Of a DNA stretch of 64,000 nt, positions 7,832-17,318 are shown piece by piece. The DNA is taken from NCBI RefSeq assembly GCF_029603165.1, contig NZ_JAQSVC010000005.1, positions 186,001 through 250,000 of the forward strand, read 5' to 3'. The notes under the pieces are model-generated. The model was not told where the DNA came from. It made no database searches and saw nothing but the letters and a program-made list of their open reading frames with translations. Position 1 is the stretch's first letter. The number at the start of each line of letters is the position of its first letter. This stretch comes from Galbibacter pacificus (lineage in GTDB: Bacteria > Bacteroidota > Bacteroidia > Flavobacteriales > Flavobacteriaceae). The translations under genes were made by a program, and so were the position numbers.

Positions 7832-9285
7832 TGTGGGATTATGTAAAAAATCATTTGTGGGAATTTTTATTGGGGTTCAATTATCTATTGGCATTGATTG
7901 CAGCCGTAACAATACTGCTTAAAAATATTAACCCCACTAAAACACTTTCTTATTTAATAGCATTGCTTGCTTTCCCTTTTGTGGGGCTAATAGTCTATTA
8001 TTTCTTTGGACAGGATTATAGGAAGTTTAGAATATTCAAGAAAAAAAATATTTTAAACCAAAAAAACATACAAAATTGGGCACATCAATTGGTACTCAAT
8101 AAAAAAGAAGCATATTCCATTGGGGAAGAAGTGCTTAATGGCGATACAAAGATTATTAGGCTTATAGACAGCGAGAAGAAGTCTCCGTTGACAATTAACA
8201 ATAAAGTAGAAATTTTAATAAACGGCGAGCAAAAATTTAAAAGGCTTTTTCAGGACATTCAAAATGCAACTTCATCAATTCATATAGAATACTATATTTT
8301 CAGGGATGATGAAATAGGTTCCGAACTTATAGAAATTCTTTCAAATAAAGCCGATGAAGGTGTTTGCATAAAGATAAATTATGATTCGGTAGCTAGTTCT
8401 ATTTCCGATAAAAACATTTCATTTTTAAAAAGCAAGGGCGTAGAGATGTATCCTTTTATGCCTGTTTATTTTCCAAGATTTGCTAGTAAGATAAATTATA
8501 GAAACCATCGAAAAATGGTCATTATAGACGGTAAAATTGGTTATGTGGGCGGGATAAATGTTGGAGACGAATATGTAAACAAAGAAGGCAGGAGGTTTTG
8601 GAGGGACACGCATTTAAGAATCGAGGGTCAGTCGGTAGGGCTATTGCAGCTCCATTTTTCGTTGGATTGGGACTTTGTTTGCGACAACGATATTAAAGTT
8701 GAAGACAGTTGGTTCCCCGAAAGTAGCATAGACGGAAAAATCCCTATTCAAATTGCCGCCAGCGGGCCCGATACAGAATGGGCAAGTATTATGGAAGCAA
8801 TGTTTACGGCCATTAATTCTGCAAAAAGGTATGTCTACATAACAACTCCTTATTTTATACCCAATGACGAAATTTCATTGGCCATGGCCACAGCTTCAAG
8901 AAGTGGCGTGGATGTACGCTTGATAATCCCTAAAAGCTGCGATTCATGGGCCGCCAAATATGCCACATATTCTTATTTGGAAAAATTATTACGGGCAGGC
9001 GTAAAGATATACCTGTACGAAAAAGGAAATATTCATGCAAAAACCATGATTGTAGACGATGTTTTTACAACTGTTGGAACGTCTAATATGGATTACAGGA
9101 GCTTTCATATAAATTTTGAAGTAAATGCCCTTATTTACGATAATGGTATCGCCAAGGAAATGTTGAAAATATATATGGAAGACCTTCAACATTGCGATCA
9201 AGTTGATGCTAAAAGATGGTTGGACAGGGGTATTCTCCAACGGTTAAAAGAATCTTTTTGCCGTTTGTGGGCACCACTTTTATAG
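7831..9285 (+). CDS. cls: Cardiolipin synthase (phospholipase D family)
   Basis: A 484-residue membrane enzyme that joins two phosphatidylglycerols into cardiolipin. Two N-terminal membrane helices (about residues 10-30 and 38-58) precede two PLD domains, each with an HKD motif: NHRKMVIIDGKIGYVGG (about residues 226-242) and IHAKTMIVDDVFTTVGTSN (about 407-425). Length and topology match bacterial ClsA-type proteins. Its ATG overlaps the stop of the transglycosylase gene, which links peptidoglycan and lipid functions in one transcript. A terminator follows. Confidence 0.9.
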   Translation: MWDYVKNHLWEFLLGFNYLLALIAAVTILLKNINPTKTLSYLIALLAFPFVGLIVYYFFGQDYRKFRIFKKKNILNQKNIQNWAHQLVLNKKEAYSIGEEVLNGDTKIIRLIDSEKKSPLTINNKVEILINGEQKFKRLFQDIQNATSSIHIEYYIFRDDEIGSELIEILSNKADEGVCIKINYDSVASSISDKNISFLKSKGVEMYPFMPVYFPRFASKINYRNHRKMVIIDGKIGYVGGINVGDEYVNKEGRRFWRDTHLRIEGQSVGLLQLHFSLDWDFVCDNDIKVEDSWFPESSIDGKIPIQIAASGPDTEWASIMEAMFTAINSAKRYVYITTPYFIPNDEISLAMATASRSGVDVRLIIPKSCDSWAAKYATYSYLEKLLRAGVKIYLYEKGNIHAKTMIVDDVFTTVGTSNMDYRSFHINFEVNALIYDNGIAKEMLKIYMEDLQHCDQVDAKRWLDRGILQRLKESFCRLWAPLL

Positions 9286-9351
9286 GCGGAATATTTATTT
9301 TCAGCATAAAAAGATATCTTTGATCAGGCCAGTTCAAAACCTTGAATTTTA

Positions 9352-9375
9352 AAAAGGAAACCAGTTTCCTTTTCT
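9352..9375. terminator. Bidirectional terminator between cls and the M28 peptidase gene
   Basis: Perfect 10-bp arms AAAAGGAAAC (9352-9361) and GTTTCCTTTT (9364-9373) in the 90-bp gap between two converging genes, with A-rich and T-rich flanks. Confidence 0.65.
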
Positions 9376-10710
9376 TTAATCCTTTATAATATCATTGGGA
9401 AAAACAACCACACTTTCGTGTCCGTTTTCGCCAACAGCGGCAATTCCAAAGAAAAAATTGTCAATAACAACCCCATCCAAGGTAAAAGAATCCACATCTC
9501 CAACATACCGCGAATGATCCCATGTGGGGGAAGTAGTATCCCTCCAATAGATTTTATATCCTTCGGCACCCTCGACCTTTGTCCATTTAAGTTTAGCCGA
9601 CGCTTCCACGATGCCACCAATAGCTACTTTTTTTGGCGCAGGCGGAGCCCAGGCAATAGCGGCAAGGTTAATAGCATTTACAGCTGTAAGTTTAGCCGCA
9701 TAATTAAAGTTTACATGTTTAAGCACATCTCCATATTCAATACCGTTTTCTGTACGGATGTCTTGATGTTGCTGGGTATAATTTTCATGAGCTTCCATAA
9801 TGCGTATCCCAGCAAATCCAACATCGTTAAAAGGACGATGGTGACCGCCACGGCCAAAACGGTCCAAGCGGTATATCATCATGGGGTTCATTTCGGGCAT
9901 ATAGGTTTTTACATTTGTATGTACATATCGAGCAAGTTGCCTGGAAATACCATCTACTTCGCCACCATAAAACCTGCGCATTGTTCGTTGTTTTTCGGTT
10001 TCGGTTGGAGGCGTAGGCTCCGAGAAAATCCTAAAATCGGTATTGCTTATAATGCCGTCTACACCTTTAATATTGCCAATCATATCATTATTAAAAATAC
10101 CAATAACATCCCATCCTTTTTCTTTGGCATAATCGGCAAGTCCCTTACCACCAAATAAACCCTGCTCTTCTCCCGAAAGCCCTACGTAAACAATACTATT
10201 TTCAAAAGAATATTTAGAAAGTACCCGCGCTGCTTCCATGGTTCCTGCCATTCCACTGGCATTGTCGTTTGCCCCGGGGGCATCATCGGTAAAATTATTG
10301 GCATCAGATATGCGCGAATCAATATCGCCGCTCATAATAATGTACCTATTTGGATATTTGGTGCCTTTTTGCACGGCAACTATGTTTACTACCCATACAT
10401 CTTTGGTAATGCGGTTATTGGTACCCTTTTTTACAAAATTCTTTTGGTAAAATACATCCAGACAACTGTTGCAATTGTTTGCAATGGCCTCAAACTCACT
10501 TTTAATCCAACGGCGTGCGGCACCAATGCCACGAGTGTTCGAAATGGTATCGCTCAAGGTGTGTCGGGTGCCAAAGTTTGCCAGTTTTGTAATATTGGTT
10601 TCTATCCTATTGGCAGAAACGGCATCTATAATATCGTAAATTTTGGTGTCGGTTTGTGCGTACATAGTTGTGTAGGCATATATAAAGAATGCATACAGAA
10701 AGGTCTTCAT
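9376..10710 (-). CDS. Secreted M28-family zinc peptidase with C-terminal Fn3-like domain
   Basis: A 444-residue exported protein with a signal peptide (about residues 1-18, ending TTMYAQ). The M28 aminopeptidase domain spans about 75-345, with expected metal and catalytic positions: GDIDSR, GANDNASG, SGEEQGLFGG (base Glu and ligand), FNNDMIGN, and MEAHENY near the end. The first metal motif reads D-I-D where many M28 enzymes have H-x-D. A C-terminal module of about 85 residues (AKLKWTKVEGAEGYKIYWRD) is a fibronectin type III fold. It likely releases amino acids from peptides outside the inner membrane. It has no sorting domain for type IX secretion, so it may stay periplasmic. Confidence 0.85.
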   Translation of the reverse strand: MKTFLYAFFIYAYTTMYAQTDTKIYDIIDAVSANRIETNITKLANFGTRHTLSDTISNTRGIGAARRWIKSEFEAIANNCNSCLDVFYQKNFVKKGTNNRITKDVWVVNIVAVQKGTKYPNRYIIMSGDIDSRISDANNFTDDAPGANDNASGMAGTMEAARVLSKYSFENSIVYVGLSGEEQGLFGGKGLADYAKEKGWDVIGIFNNDMIGNIKGVDGIISNTDFRIFSEPTPPTETEKQRTMRRFYGGEVDGISRQLARYVHTNVKTYMPEMNPMMIYRLDRFGRGGHHRPFNDVGFAGIRIMEAHENYTQQHQDIRTENGIEYGDVLKHVNFNYAAKLTAVNAINLAAIAWAPPAPKKVAIGGIVEASAKLKWTKVEGAEGYKIYWRDTTSPTWDHSRYVGDVDSFTLDGVVIDNFFFGIAAVGENGHESVVVFPNDIIKD

Positions 10711-10775
10711 TTTGGGTATTGGAATTTAATTAAAGACCTAAAGTTAAAAAATATGTTTTTTATATCAGCATAAAA

Positions 10776-12092
10776 TCATTCATCGGTAGCCCCGATAATT
10801 TCAATAAAGGTACCGTCGTAATCTTTTATCAAAAGAAAAGATTCGCCGTTTTCAAATGCAATAGGCGTATCGCCAAGGAGTTTTATGTTGTTTTCTTGAA
10901 TACGTTTTAAATAAGGGGCGACCGATTTTACATAAATGGTAATATATTGAACGCCCATATCCTGCTGAATGTAATCTGGATACCAGTTTTTATGCTTTCC
11001 AAAAGACATTAATTTGAGCTCTGTAGCGTTGTTGCCTTCGGCCAACTGAAGTACGGTAACTTCTGCCGATAGTCCGCTGGTAAGCCCAGATTTTCTTCCA
11101 AATGCTTTATCAATGGTAAATTTTCGGGTTTCTTTCATCCCTAATATATCTTTATAAAAGGCCAAGGACTTTTTTAAATTGGTAACCACGATGCCTATGT
11201 CTATTATGGCGTTGTTTTGTTGCTGAATGCTTTCGGGAATTTCTTCATTTACCACAATGGCAATTTGTTTTCCATTAGGGCTTATGGCCAACCTGGTGAT
11301 GCCTTTTAAGTTGAAGTATTCCAAAGACGAAACGGGAATCCACTTTTGGTCACCTTTGGGATTGTATTTGTACAAAACTTCTTCCTTTCCCATCAAGATG
11401 GTCCCGTCTTGGCCCCATGCCATGTCTTCCGAACCTTCAAGTGTATTGGCAATAAAGGCGTCGGTTCCAGAAATGGGGTCGAACGACCGTATCTCCCATA
11501 CATCACTGCTTTTGTCTATATAGCTAACAAGGTTTGTATTGGGGATTTTACATATGGAACGCCCAATATTTTCTTTAAATGTAAAGTTGGTCTGGTTCTT
11601 TAAGTTATTTACAACAAGCTTCGAATTGTCCTCTTCGGGCACAAAAGACACGATGGTATTTTTATCGTACCAACTGTAATACCCTATTGTTTGGTCGCTT
11701 ATCAGTTCTTCGTACCCGCCGTTCAGGCTACTGTAATTATAAAGGCGTTGTTTTCCATCATTATCGAGCCTGATTGCAGCGTATATATTGGTTTTTGGGG
11801 TGGCTTGCGGAGAGAATTCATTCCCGGGGGTATTGGTAACCCATTGTTGTGTTTTTTTCCTTAGGTCAACTTCTTTAATATCTGTTTGATGGTTTCTGGT
11901 TGAAGTATATAATAGCAGGTTGTTATCTATAAATGAAGGTTGATTGTCATAAAACCCGGGATTATTGGAAAGATTAACGGGGTTTGTCAACCTAAAGGAT
12001 TTATCCATATCAAATAAATAAACTTCGGTGGCAATTTGTGCTTGAAGCCACATAGAAGTTGCAATAGCAATTATAGATAGGGTAGTTTTCAT
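10776..12092 (-). CDS. Secreted beta-propeller (PD40-like) protein fused to a VOC/glyoxalase domain
   Basis: 438 residues with a signal peptide (to about residue 19, LQAQ). Residues about 20-285 show repeated strand-turn units of the TolB/PD40 propeller type (QPSFIDNNLLLYTSTR, FSPQATPKTNIYAAIR, RLAISPNGKQIAIVV). From about residue 293 the protein changes into a vicinal-oxygen-chelate domain: IIDIGIVVTNLKKSLAFYKDILGMKET, ending DYDGTFIEIIG. The join falls near the QQQNN stretch in one uninterrupted frame, so a sequencing error is unlikely. Propellers of this kind bind ligands or proteins, and VOC domains hold a metal centre; the substrate is unknown. It lies 65 bp behind the M28 peptidase start in the same direction and may share its transcript. 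Confidence 0.75.
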   Translation of the reverse strand: MKTTLSIIAIATSMWLQAQIATEVYLFDMDKSFRLTNPVNLSNNPGFYDNQPSFIDNNLLLYTSTRNHQTDIKEVDLRKKTQQWVTNTPGNEFSPQATPKTNIYAAIRLDNDGKQRLYNYSSLNGGYEELISDQTIGYYSWYDKNTIVSFVPEEDNSKLVVNNLKNQTNFTFKENIGRSICKIPNTNLVSYIDKSSDVWEIRSFDPISGTDAFIANTLEGSEDMAWGQDGTILMGKEEVLYKYNPKGDQKWIPVSSLEYFNLKGITRLAISPNGKQIAIVVNEEIPESIQQQNNAIIDIGIVVTNLKKSLAFYKDILGMKETRKFTIDKAFGRKSGLTSGLSAEVTVLQLAEGNNATELKLMSFGKHKNWYPDYIQQDMGVQYITIYVKSVAPYLKRIQENNIKLLGDTPIAFENGESFLLIKDYDGTFIEIIGATDE

Positions 12093-12281
12093 AATTGATA
12101 TAATAGACCAACTATGACAAACAAAGTTGAATGTCCTGCCAGGTTGGTATTAGTTTTGGTTTTGACTACTAAATTAAAAAAAGAAACCGCCAAAAGAGTA
12201 AAAAATCTTTCAGTCACCTTAAATTATCGATGAATTCTCCTTTTTTGGCTTTATTTCTACATTAATCAGGGCAACTATTTG

Positions 12282-14489
12282 TTAATCAATAAATTTTGTA
12301 AGTAGTTTTCTAACCTCGTTTGTGTCTTTTACGTAGTATTTTGCCTTGGTCTTTTTAAACCCGACTTTAATAGTGTAAGCATTTTCGGGCACTTCTTCAA
12401 ACATATATTCATCGGTCCAATCGTCTCCAATGGTAAAGATAAAATCGTAATTTTTTAAAGATAAAAGTCTGGAAGCGGCCCGGCCTTTGTTAACACTGCT
12501 ACTTTTAATTTCAATAACCTTGTTTCCTTTAAGCACGGTAAGGTCGTTATTGGAAATTAAGCTTGTAAGGACGGTATTGAGCTCCATGGTTCTAATTTGT
12601 GCCAGTTCGGGGTCGGCTTTGCGATAATGCCAGGCAAGCGAGTATTTTTTTTCTTCAATAAATGTTCCGGGCGTCCTGTCTACAAAGGTTTCCAGAATGG
12701 GGCGGATGTTCTCCATCCAATCGTTTTTTAGGCGCTCCAATGCTTCCCAGTCTTTATTACGCTTTTTAAGCCAAACGCCATGGTCGGTTATTAGGGAATA
12801 TTCTTTATTACCAAACCACTTTTCAAAAGTTTCCTTGTCGCGGCCGCTAATAATAACCATATCGGTATTGGGCTGGTTATTTAAGGCATCTAATAATTGA
12901 AAGAGCTCCGTATCCGGATTTGCATTTTGCGGGTTGTCCTGAAAGCCGGAAAGTGTTCCGTCGTAATCCAGTAAAATCAAACTGCTTTTAGATTTTTTGT
13001 AGTCTTCAATCATTTGGTTTGTAAGCTTAGTGTCAAGTTTTTCGGAAACAATGACCTGCCCGAGATTTTTGGTGGCGTCGAGCGATTTCATAAACTCGTG
13101 TGCCCATTTTTCAACACTGTACCGCTCCAGTCTTTTTTGAAGGATGGTATTTCTGGCAATTTGTTCCTCTACGGGCATTTCCAGAGCCTGTTTAATGGCA
13201 TCTGCAATTTGTTCGAAGTTATTGGGGTTTATCATCAGGGCTTCGTTCATTTCTTTGGAGGCCCCGGCCATTTCGCTTAAAATAAGTACGCCATCTTTTT
13301 TGGTGCGTGTGGCCACATATTCTTTGGCGACTAAGTTCATACCGTCCCTTACGGGAGTAATCAAGGCAACATCGGCAGAAGTGTAAAGGTCTATTAAGTT
13401 GTTAAAGGGCATCGAACGGTAAAAGTACCAAATGGGCGTCCAGCTTACCGTGGCGAATTGCCCGTTTATCCTGCCTACAAGTTCGTCGGTTTCTTTTTTT
13501 AGTAATTGGTATTGGGGAACGTTCGACCGGGAAGGGACCGAAAGCATAATGAGGCGTACCTTTTCCTTGAACTCGGGATATTTGTTTAAAAAATATTCGA
13601 ATGCGCGAATCCTGTTTGGAATTCCTTTGGTGTAATCCAACCTATCTATTGATAGTATAAGCTTGGTATCTACAGAAGATTGAATATGGTCGTCGAGCCT
13701 TTTTTGTAATTCCGAACGTTCCTTTACGTTCATTTTAGTATGAGAAACAGAGGCCTGATGAAACTTTTTATAGTCTATTCCCATCGGGAAGGAATCTACT
13801 TTTACAATCCTATCGTGGTAAACTACCTCATTAAACTTAACGTCGAGCCTTAAAATACGCTTAATGGAACTTAAAAAATGGCGCTCGTAATCATATGTAT
13901 GAAAGCCAATAAGATCGGCTCCCAACATACCGGTCAGTAATTCTTCCCTCCACGGGAAAGTCCTGAATATTTCATAAGAAGGGAAGGGGATGTGCAAAAA
14001 GAAGCCAATAGAGGTATCCGGCTTCTTTTCTTTTATAAGCTGTGGCAACAATAATAATTGATAATCGTGCACCCAAACATTGTCTCCATCTTCCAGATTG
14101 TCTAAAACTACTTCGGCAAATTTTTGGTTAACGGCCTTGTACGATTCCCAAAAGTCCTTTTCAAATTCGGTATATTCCATAAAGTAGTGGAACAACGGCC
14201 ATAAGGTACGGTTGCTAAAGCCGTAATAAAAGTTATCTATATCGCATTGGGTCAGGTTTACGGCGGCACAATTTTCTTTAGCAACGGCAGTATCCACTTT
14301 TTTAGAGAGTGATTCGTCGAGTTCTTCTTCGGTAAGACCGGACCAGCCAATCCAAATACCGTCTCCTTCCTTATGTACAGATTTCATTCCGGTGGCCAAT
14401 CCGCCAACGCTTGGAGTAATTTCCAGTTTATTTTCATTAAGTTTTACTTGTAAAGGCAATCGGTTGGAAACAATAATTGTTTTGCTCAT
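12282..14489 (-). CDS. otsAB: Bifunctional trehalose-6-phosphate synthase / phosphatase
   Basis: 735 residues joining two enzymes. The N-terminal GT20 domain (about 1-465) makes trehalose 6-phosphate from UDP-glucose and glucose 6-phosphate; visible marks are SNRLPLQVK, VGGLATGMKSV, WVHDYQLLLLP, FLHIPFPSYEIF and SIDRLDYTKGIPNR. The C-terminal HAD phosphatase (about 500-735) has DYDGTLSGF (nucleophile Asp), ISGRDKETFEKWF and GDDWTDEYMFE, and removes the phosphate to give trehalose. The fused order is common in Bacteroidota. It is divergent from a GH15 trehalase-like gene with a 206-bp shared upstream region, so synthesis and breakdown may be co-controlled. Trehalose is an osmolyte and stress protectant. 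Confidence 0.93.
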   Translation of the reverse strand: MSKTIIVSNRLPLQVKLNENKLEITPSVGGLATGMKSVHKEGDGIWIGWSGLTEEELDESLSKKVDTAVAKENCAAVNLTQCDIDNFYYGFSNRTLWPLFHYFMEYTEFEKDFWESYKAVNQKFAEVVLDNLEDGDNVWVHDYQLLLLPQLIKEKKPDTSIGFFLHIPFPSYEIFRTFPWREELLTGMLGADLIGFHTYDYERHFLSSIKRILRLDVKFNEVVYHDRIVKVDSFPMGIDYKKFHQASVSHTKMNVKERSELQKRLDDHIQSSVDTKLILSIDRLDYTKGIPNRIRAFEYFLNKYPEFKEKVRLIMLSVPSRSNVPQYQLLKKETDELVGRINGQFATVSWTPIWYFYRSMPFNNLIDLYTSADVALITPVRDGMNLVAKEYVATRTKKDGVLILSEMAGASKEMNEALMINPNNFEQIADAIKQALEMPVEEQIARNTILQKRLERYSVEKWAHEFMKSLDATKNLGQVIVSEKLDTKLTNQMIEDYKKSKSSLILLDYDGTLSGFQDNPQNANPDTELFQLLDALNNQPNTDMVIISGRDKETFEKWFGNKEYSLITDHGVWLKKRNKDWEALERLKNDWMENIRPILETFVDRTPGTFIEEKKYSLAWHYRKADPELAQIRTMELNTVLTSLISNNDLTVLKGNKVIEIKSSSVNKGRAASRLLSLKNYDFIFTIGDDWTDEYMFEEVPENAYTIKVGFKKTKAKYYVKDTNEVRKLLTKFID

Positions 14490-14695
14490 AATTTAATTAA
14501 AGGTTTTCTATTTCTAAAGGGTCAATTTTTTAAGTATAATAAAGAAAAAAACATAAAAAAACCGCCATGTTTTTTAAGAATTCTAAAACAGACAATTTTA
14601 TTGCTTTCATTTATTACATTGATCTTGGTTAACAAATAAGATTTTCGTTAATTTAAGGAATTATTAGGTTTTAAACGTTATAAAAAATATAATTA
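14490..14695. promoter_or_regulatory. Divergent promoter region of otsAB and the GH15 gene
   Basis: 206 bp of AT-rich DNA between two divergent starts, so promoters for both trehalose genes must lie here. TTGGTTAAC...GTTAATTTAAG (about 14626-14657) has a -33-like TTG and a -7-like TAATTTAA, but neither matches the consensus fully. No operator is obvious. Confidence 0.35.
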
Positions 14696-16504
14696 ATGGA
14701 TAATCTGGAATACGGAATCATAGGAAATTGCAGAAGTGCTGCATTAATTTCTAAAACGGGATCTATAGATTGGTGCTGTTTGCCCGAGTTTGATTCTACT
14801 TCTGTATTCGCCAAGATATTGGATGACGAAATTGGGGGGAATTTCGGGTTTGAGGTAGACGAATCATATACAATTAGCCAAGAATATTATAAAAATACAA
14901 ATGTATTGGTTACCACATTTTCAAATGGAAAAGATACTTTTCTTATTTGGGATTTTATGCCCCGTTATTACGATGAAGAAGGCGGGTATAATTCGCCACC
15001 GGATGTTATTAGGTATGTAGAACACAAAAGCGGAAGACCAAAATTTAAAATAGATTATAACCCAAGGCTGGAATATGCAGTAGGAGTTACAAATACCTAT
15101 GTGAAAGACGAGTTTATTGTTAGCCTGACGGATAAGGAGAAGTTTGATACGCTTTTTCTCTATACCAATTTTGATAAGGAAAAGGTCGTGGCAGGTGAAG
15201 AAATAGAAATAATTGAAGATGGTTACTTTTTGGTAGGATACAACGAAAAGATATTTGTGCCAACCATCAACAAAGCCTTTCTGGAACTATCAAGAACAAA
15301 GGTGTATTGGCTGAACTGGGCAGACAGGACACCATCTTATAAAAAATACAACGACATTATAGCCAGAAGCGCTCTAACATTGAAGATGCTTAGTTACGAC
15401 AAGTCCGGGGCAGTGCTGGCGGCCGCAACTACTTCTTTGCCCGAAACCATAGGTGAAGTAAGGAATTGGGATTACCGGTTTTGTTGGATCCGTGATGCCT
15501 CCATGGTAATAAAAGTGGTTTCTGAACTTGGGCACAAAAATATGGCGAAACGTTATTTGCAGTTCATAATTGACTTAATTCCCGACAAGGATGAAAAACT
15601 CCAGATTATGTACGGAATCAATAAGGAAAAACTGCTAATTGAAGAAACGCTGGACCACCTGAGCGGATACCAAAACTCCAAACCCGTCCGTATAGGGAAT
15701 GCCGCTTACGAGCAGCGCCAAAACGATATTTACGGGATTTTAATGGATGTTATTTACGAACAGTTCATGAAATTCAGTACCCAAATAGAAAACAGTGAAG
15801 GCCTATGGACCATTACCAAAGGAATTGTTTGGGTAGTAAACAAGCACTGGCGCGAACCCGACAAGGGTATTTGGGAATTTAGGACTGAAGAAAGGCATTT
15901 TACTTTTTCCAAAGTATTGTGTTGGGTAGCCATAGACAGGGCTTTGCGAGTGGCAAAAATGCTTAATAAAACAAGGAAAATAGAGAAGTGGGCTGCTTTG
16001 GAACAGGAAATCAGGGACGATATACATCAATATGCGTGGAATGAAGAAGTGCAGGCATTTACGCAATCATATGGCTCCAACGATATGGATGCTTCCGTGC
16101 TGTTAATGGAAACTTATGGCTTTATAGATGCGCGGGATCCAAAATATGTGAGCACGGTAAAAGTTATCGAGAAAGAATTAAGCAACGATGGCCTGCTATA
16201 TAGGTACAAAAATAAAGACGATTTTGGCTTGCCATCTTCGTCGTTTACCATATGTACCTTTTGGTTTATCAATGCCCTTAATAAAATAGGAGAACACAAA
16301 AAGGCGGTAGCCCAGTTTGAACAATTATTATCGTATAGTAACCATTTGGGGCTGTTTAGCGAAGATATAGATTTTAAAACAAAAAGGTTGCTGGGGAATT
16401 TTCCGCAGGCATATTCTCATTTGGCATTAATAGAAACGGCAATAAATCTTTCTAATTACATAACAGAGGAGGAGCAGATAATGGGGAATGTAAGGCAGGA
16501 TTAA
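14696..16504 (+). CDS. Glycoside hydrolase family 15 protein, probable trehalase
   Basis: 602 residues with the GH15 two-part design. The N-terminal beta-sandwich (about 1-230; IGNCRSAALISKTGSIDWCCLPEFDS) is followed by the (alpha/alpha)6 barrel, with NWDYRFCWIRDASMVIK, RIGNAAYEQRQNDIYG, KGIWEFR and the late IETAINLS region. Bacterial members with the trehalase-like N-terminus hydrolyse trehalose or act as glucoamylases. Since the divergent neighbour makes trehalose, trehalase is the best guess. No signal peptide, so it should work in the cytoplasm on stored trehalose. It ends 3 bp from the convergent deoR-type gene. Confidence 0.85.
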   Translation: MDNLEYGIIGNCRSAALISKTGSIDWCCLPEFDSTSVFAKILDDEIGGNFGFEVDESYTISQEYYKNTNVLVTTFSNGKDTFLIWDFMPRYYDEEGGYNSPPDVIRYVEHKSGRPKFKIDYNPRLEYAVGVTNTYVKDEFIVSLTDKEKFDTLFLYTNFDKEKVVAGEEIEIIEDGYFLVGYNEKIFVPTINKAFLELSRTKVYWLNWADRTPSYKKYNDIIARSALTLKMLSYDKSGAVLAAATTSLPETIGEVRNWDYRFCWIRDASMVIKVVSELGHKNMAKRYLQFIIDLIPDKDEKLQIMYGINKEKLLIEETLDHLSGYQNSKPVRIGNAAYEQRQNDIYGILMDVIYEQFMKFSTQIENSEGLWTITKGIVWVVNKHWREPDKGIWEFRTEERHFTFSKVLCWVAIDRALRVAKMLNKTRKIEKWAALEQEIRDDIHQYAWNEEVQAFTQSYGSNDMDASVLLMETYGFIDARDPKYVSTVKVIEKELSNDGLLYRYKNKDDFGLPSSSFTICTFWFINALNKIGEHKKAVAQFEQLLSYSNHLGLFSEDIDFKTKRLLGNFPQAYSHLALIETAINLSNYITEEEQIMGNVRQD

Positions 16505-16507
16505 AAA

Positions 16508-17278
16508 TTACCCCTGATTTTTGGCAATAATTACTTCTACGTTGTTCTTTTCGAGCATTTCGAGGGAAGCTTTTTCAATTTTATCATCTGTTATGAGTTT
16601 GTCTATTTTTTCAAAATTGCAGATAAATGCAAACCCGGACCTTTTAAACTTGGAAGAATCGGCCACAACGATAACCTCTTCGGCTATATCGATCATTATC
16701 TGGTTAAGGTATGCTTCTTCCATATAATGTGTAAAAACACCTATATTTGGTTTAATGCCGTCTACACCTAAAAAAAGTTTATTGCAATAAAGTTGTTTAA
16801 AGTTTCTTTCGGCCATGGGACCTACCAAAGACATGGAAAATTCTTTTAAATAGCCGCCGGGCATAAAAACTTCTAGGTTTTTGTATTGTGCCAGGTTGTT
16901 TACAATATCCAAGGCATTACTTATAACCGTAAGCCTTTTAAACTCGCTTAAATTATTTGAAACCTCAAAAGTAGTGGTCCCCGAATCTAAAATAATGCTG
17001 TCGTCTTCGGTGATCAAAGAAGCGGCTTCCCGGCCTATATTTCGTTTTATGTCGAGATTTATCTGTTTTTTTTCGGTTACCGTAAGTGCCAGGTTGTTTG
17101 TTTTAAAGGCGCCGCCGTGAGCTCTTATAAGTAAATTGTTTTTTTCCAGTTTATCCAGATCGTTTCGTATGGTAACTTCGCTAACCCCCAATAGTTCGCT
17201 TAATTCATTAACGTTCACCTGGCCTGTTTCGTCCAATTTCTTTAGAATTAATGACCTACGTTGCGCAGTTTTTTTCAT
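16508..17278 (-). CDS. DeoR-family transcriptional regulator, AgaR-like by context
   Basis: 256 residues in the standard DeoR layout. A winged helix-turn-helix occupies residues about 1-60 (VNELSELLGVSEVTIRND, then the conserved RAHGGA loop). The sugar-phosphate sensor domain occupies about 75-250 (DDSIILDSGTTTFEVS; VDGIKPNIGVFTH; KRSGFAFI). Such proteins usually repress sugar operons and release DNA on binding a phosphorylated sugar. It follows the GH109 gene after 121 bp and may have its own promoter. Neighbouring GalNAc genes suggest tagatose- or galactosamine-phosphate as effector, by analogy with enterobacterial AgaR. A candidate operator lies at 17319-17367. Confidence 0.85.
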   Translation of the reverse strand: MKKTAQRRSLILKKLDETGQVNVNELSELLGVSEVTIRNDLDKLEKNNLLIRAHGGAFKTNNLALTVTEKKQINLDIKRNIGREAASLITEDDSIILDSGTTTFEVSNNLSEFKRLTVISNALDIVNNLAQYKNLEVFMPGGYLKEFSMSLVGPMAERNFKQLYCNKLFLGVDGIKPNIGVFTHYMEEAYLNQIMIDIAEEVIVVADSSKFKRSGFAFICNFEKIDKLITDDKIEKASLEMLEKNNVEVIIAKNQG

Positions 17279-17318
17279 ACAAATAGATATGTTTTTATTT
17301 ATAAAATAAGAAAAAAAA

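Noticed and set aside
9418-10158. 246-codon open frame on the plus strand
   Set aside because: It lies entirely antisense to the M28 peptidase, which has clear catalytic motifs; the antisense protein has no recognisable domain.
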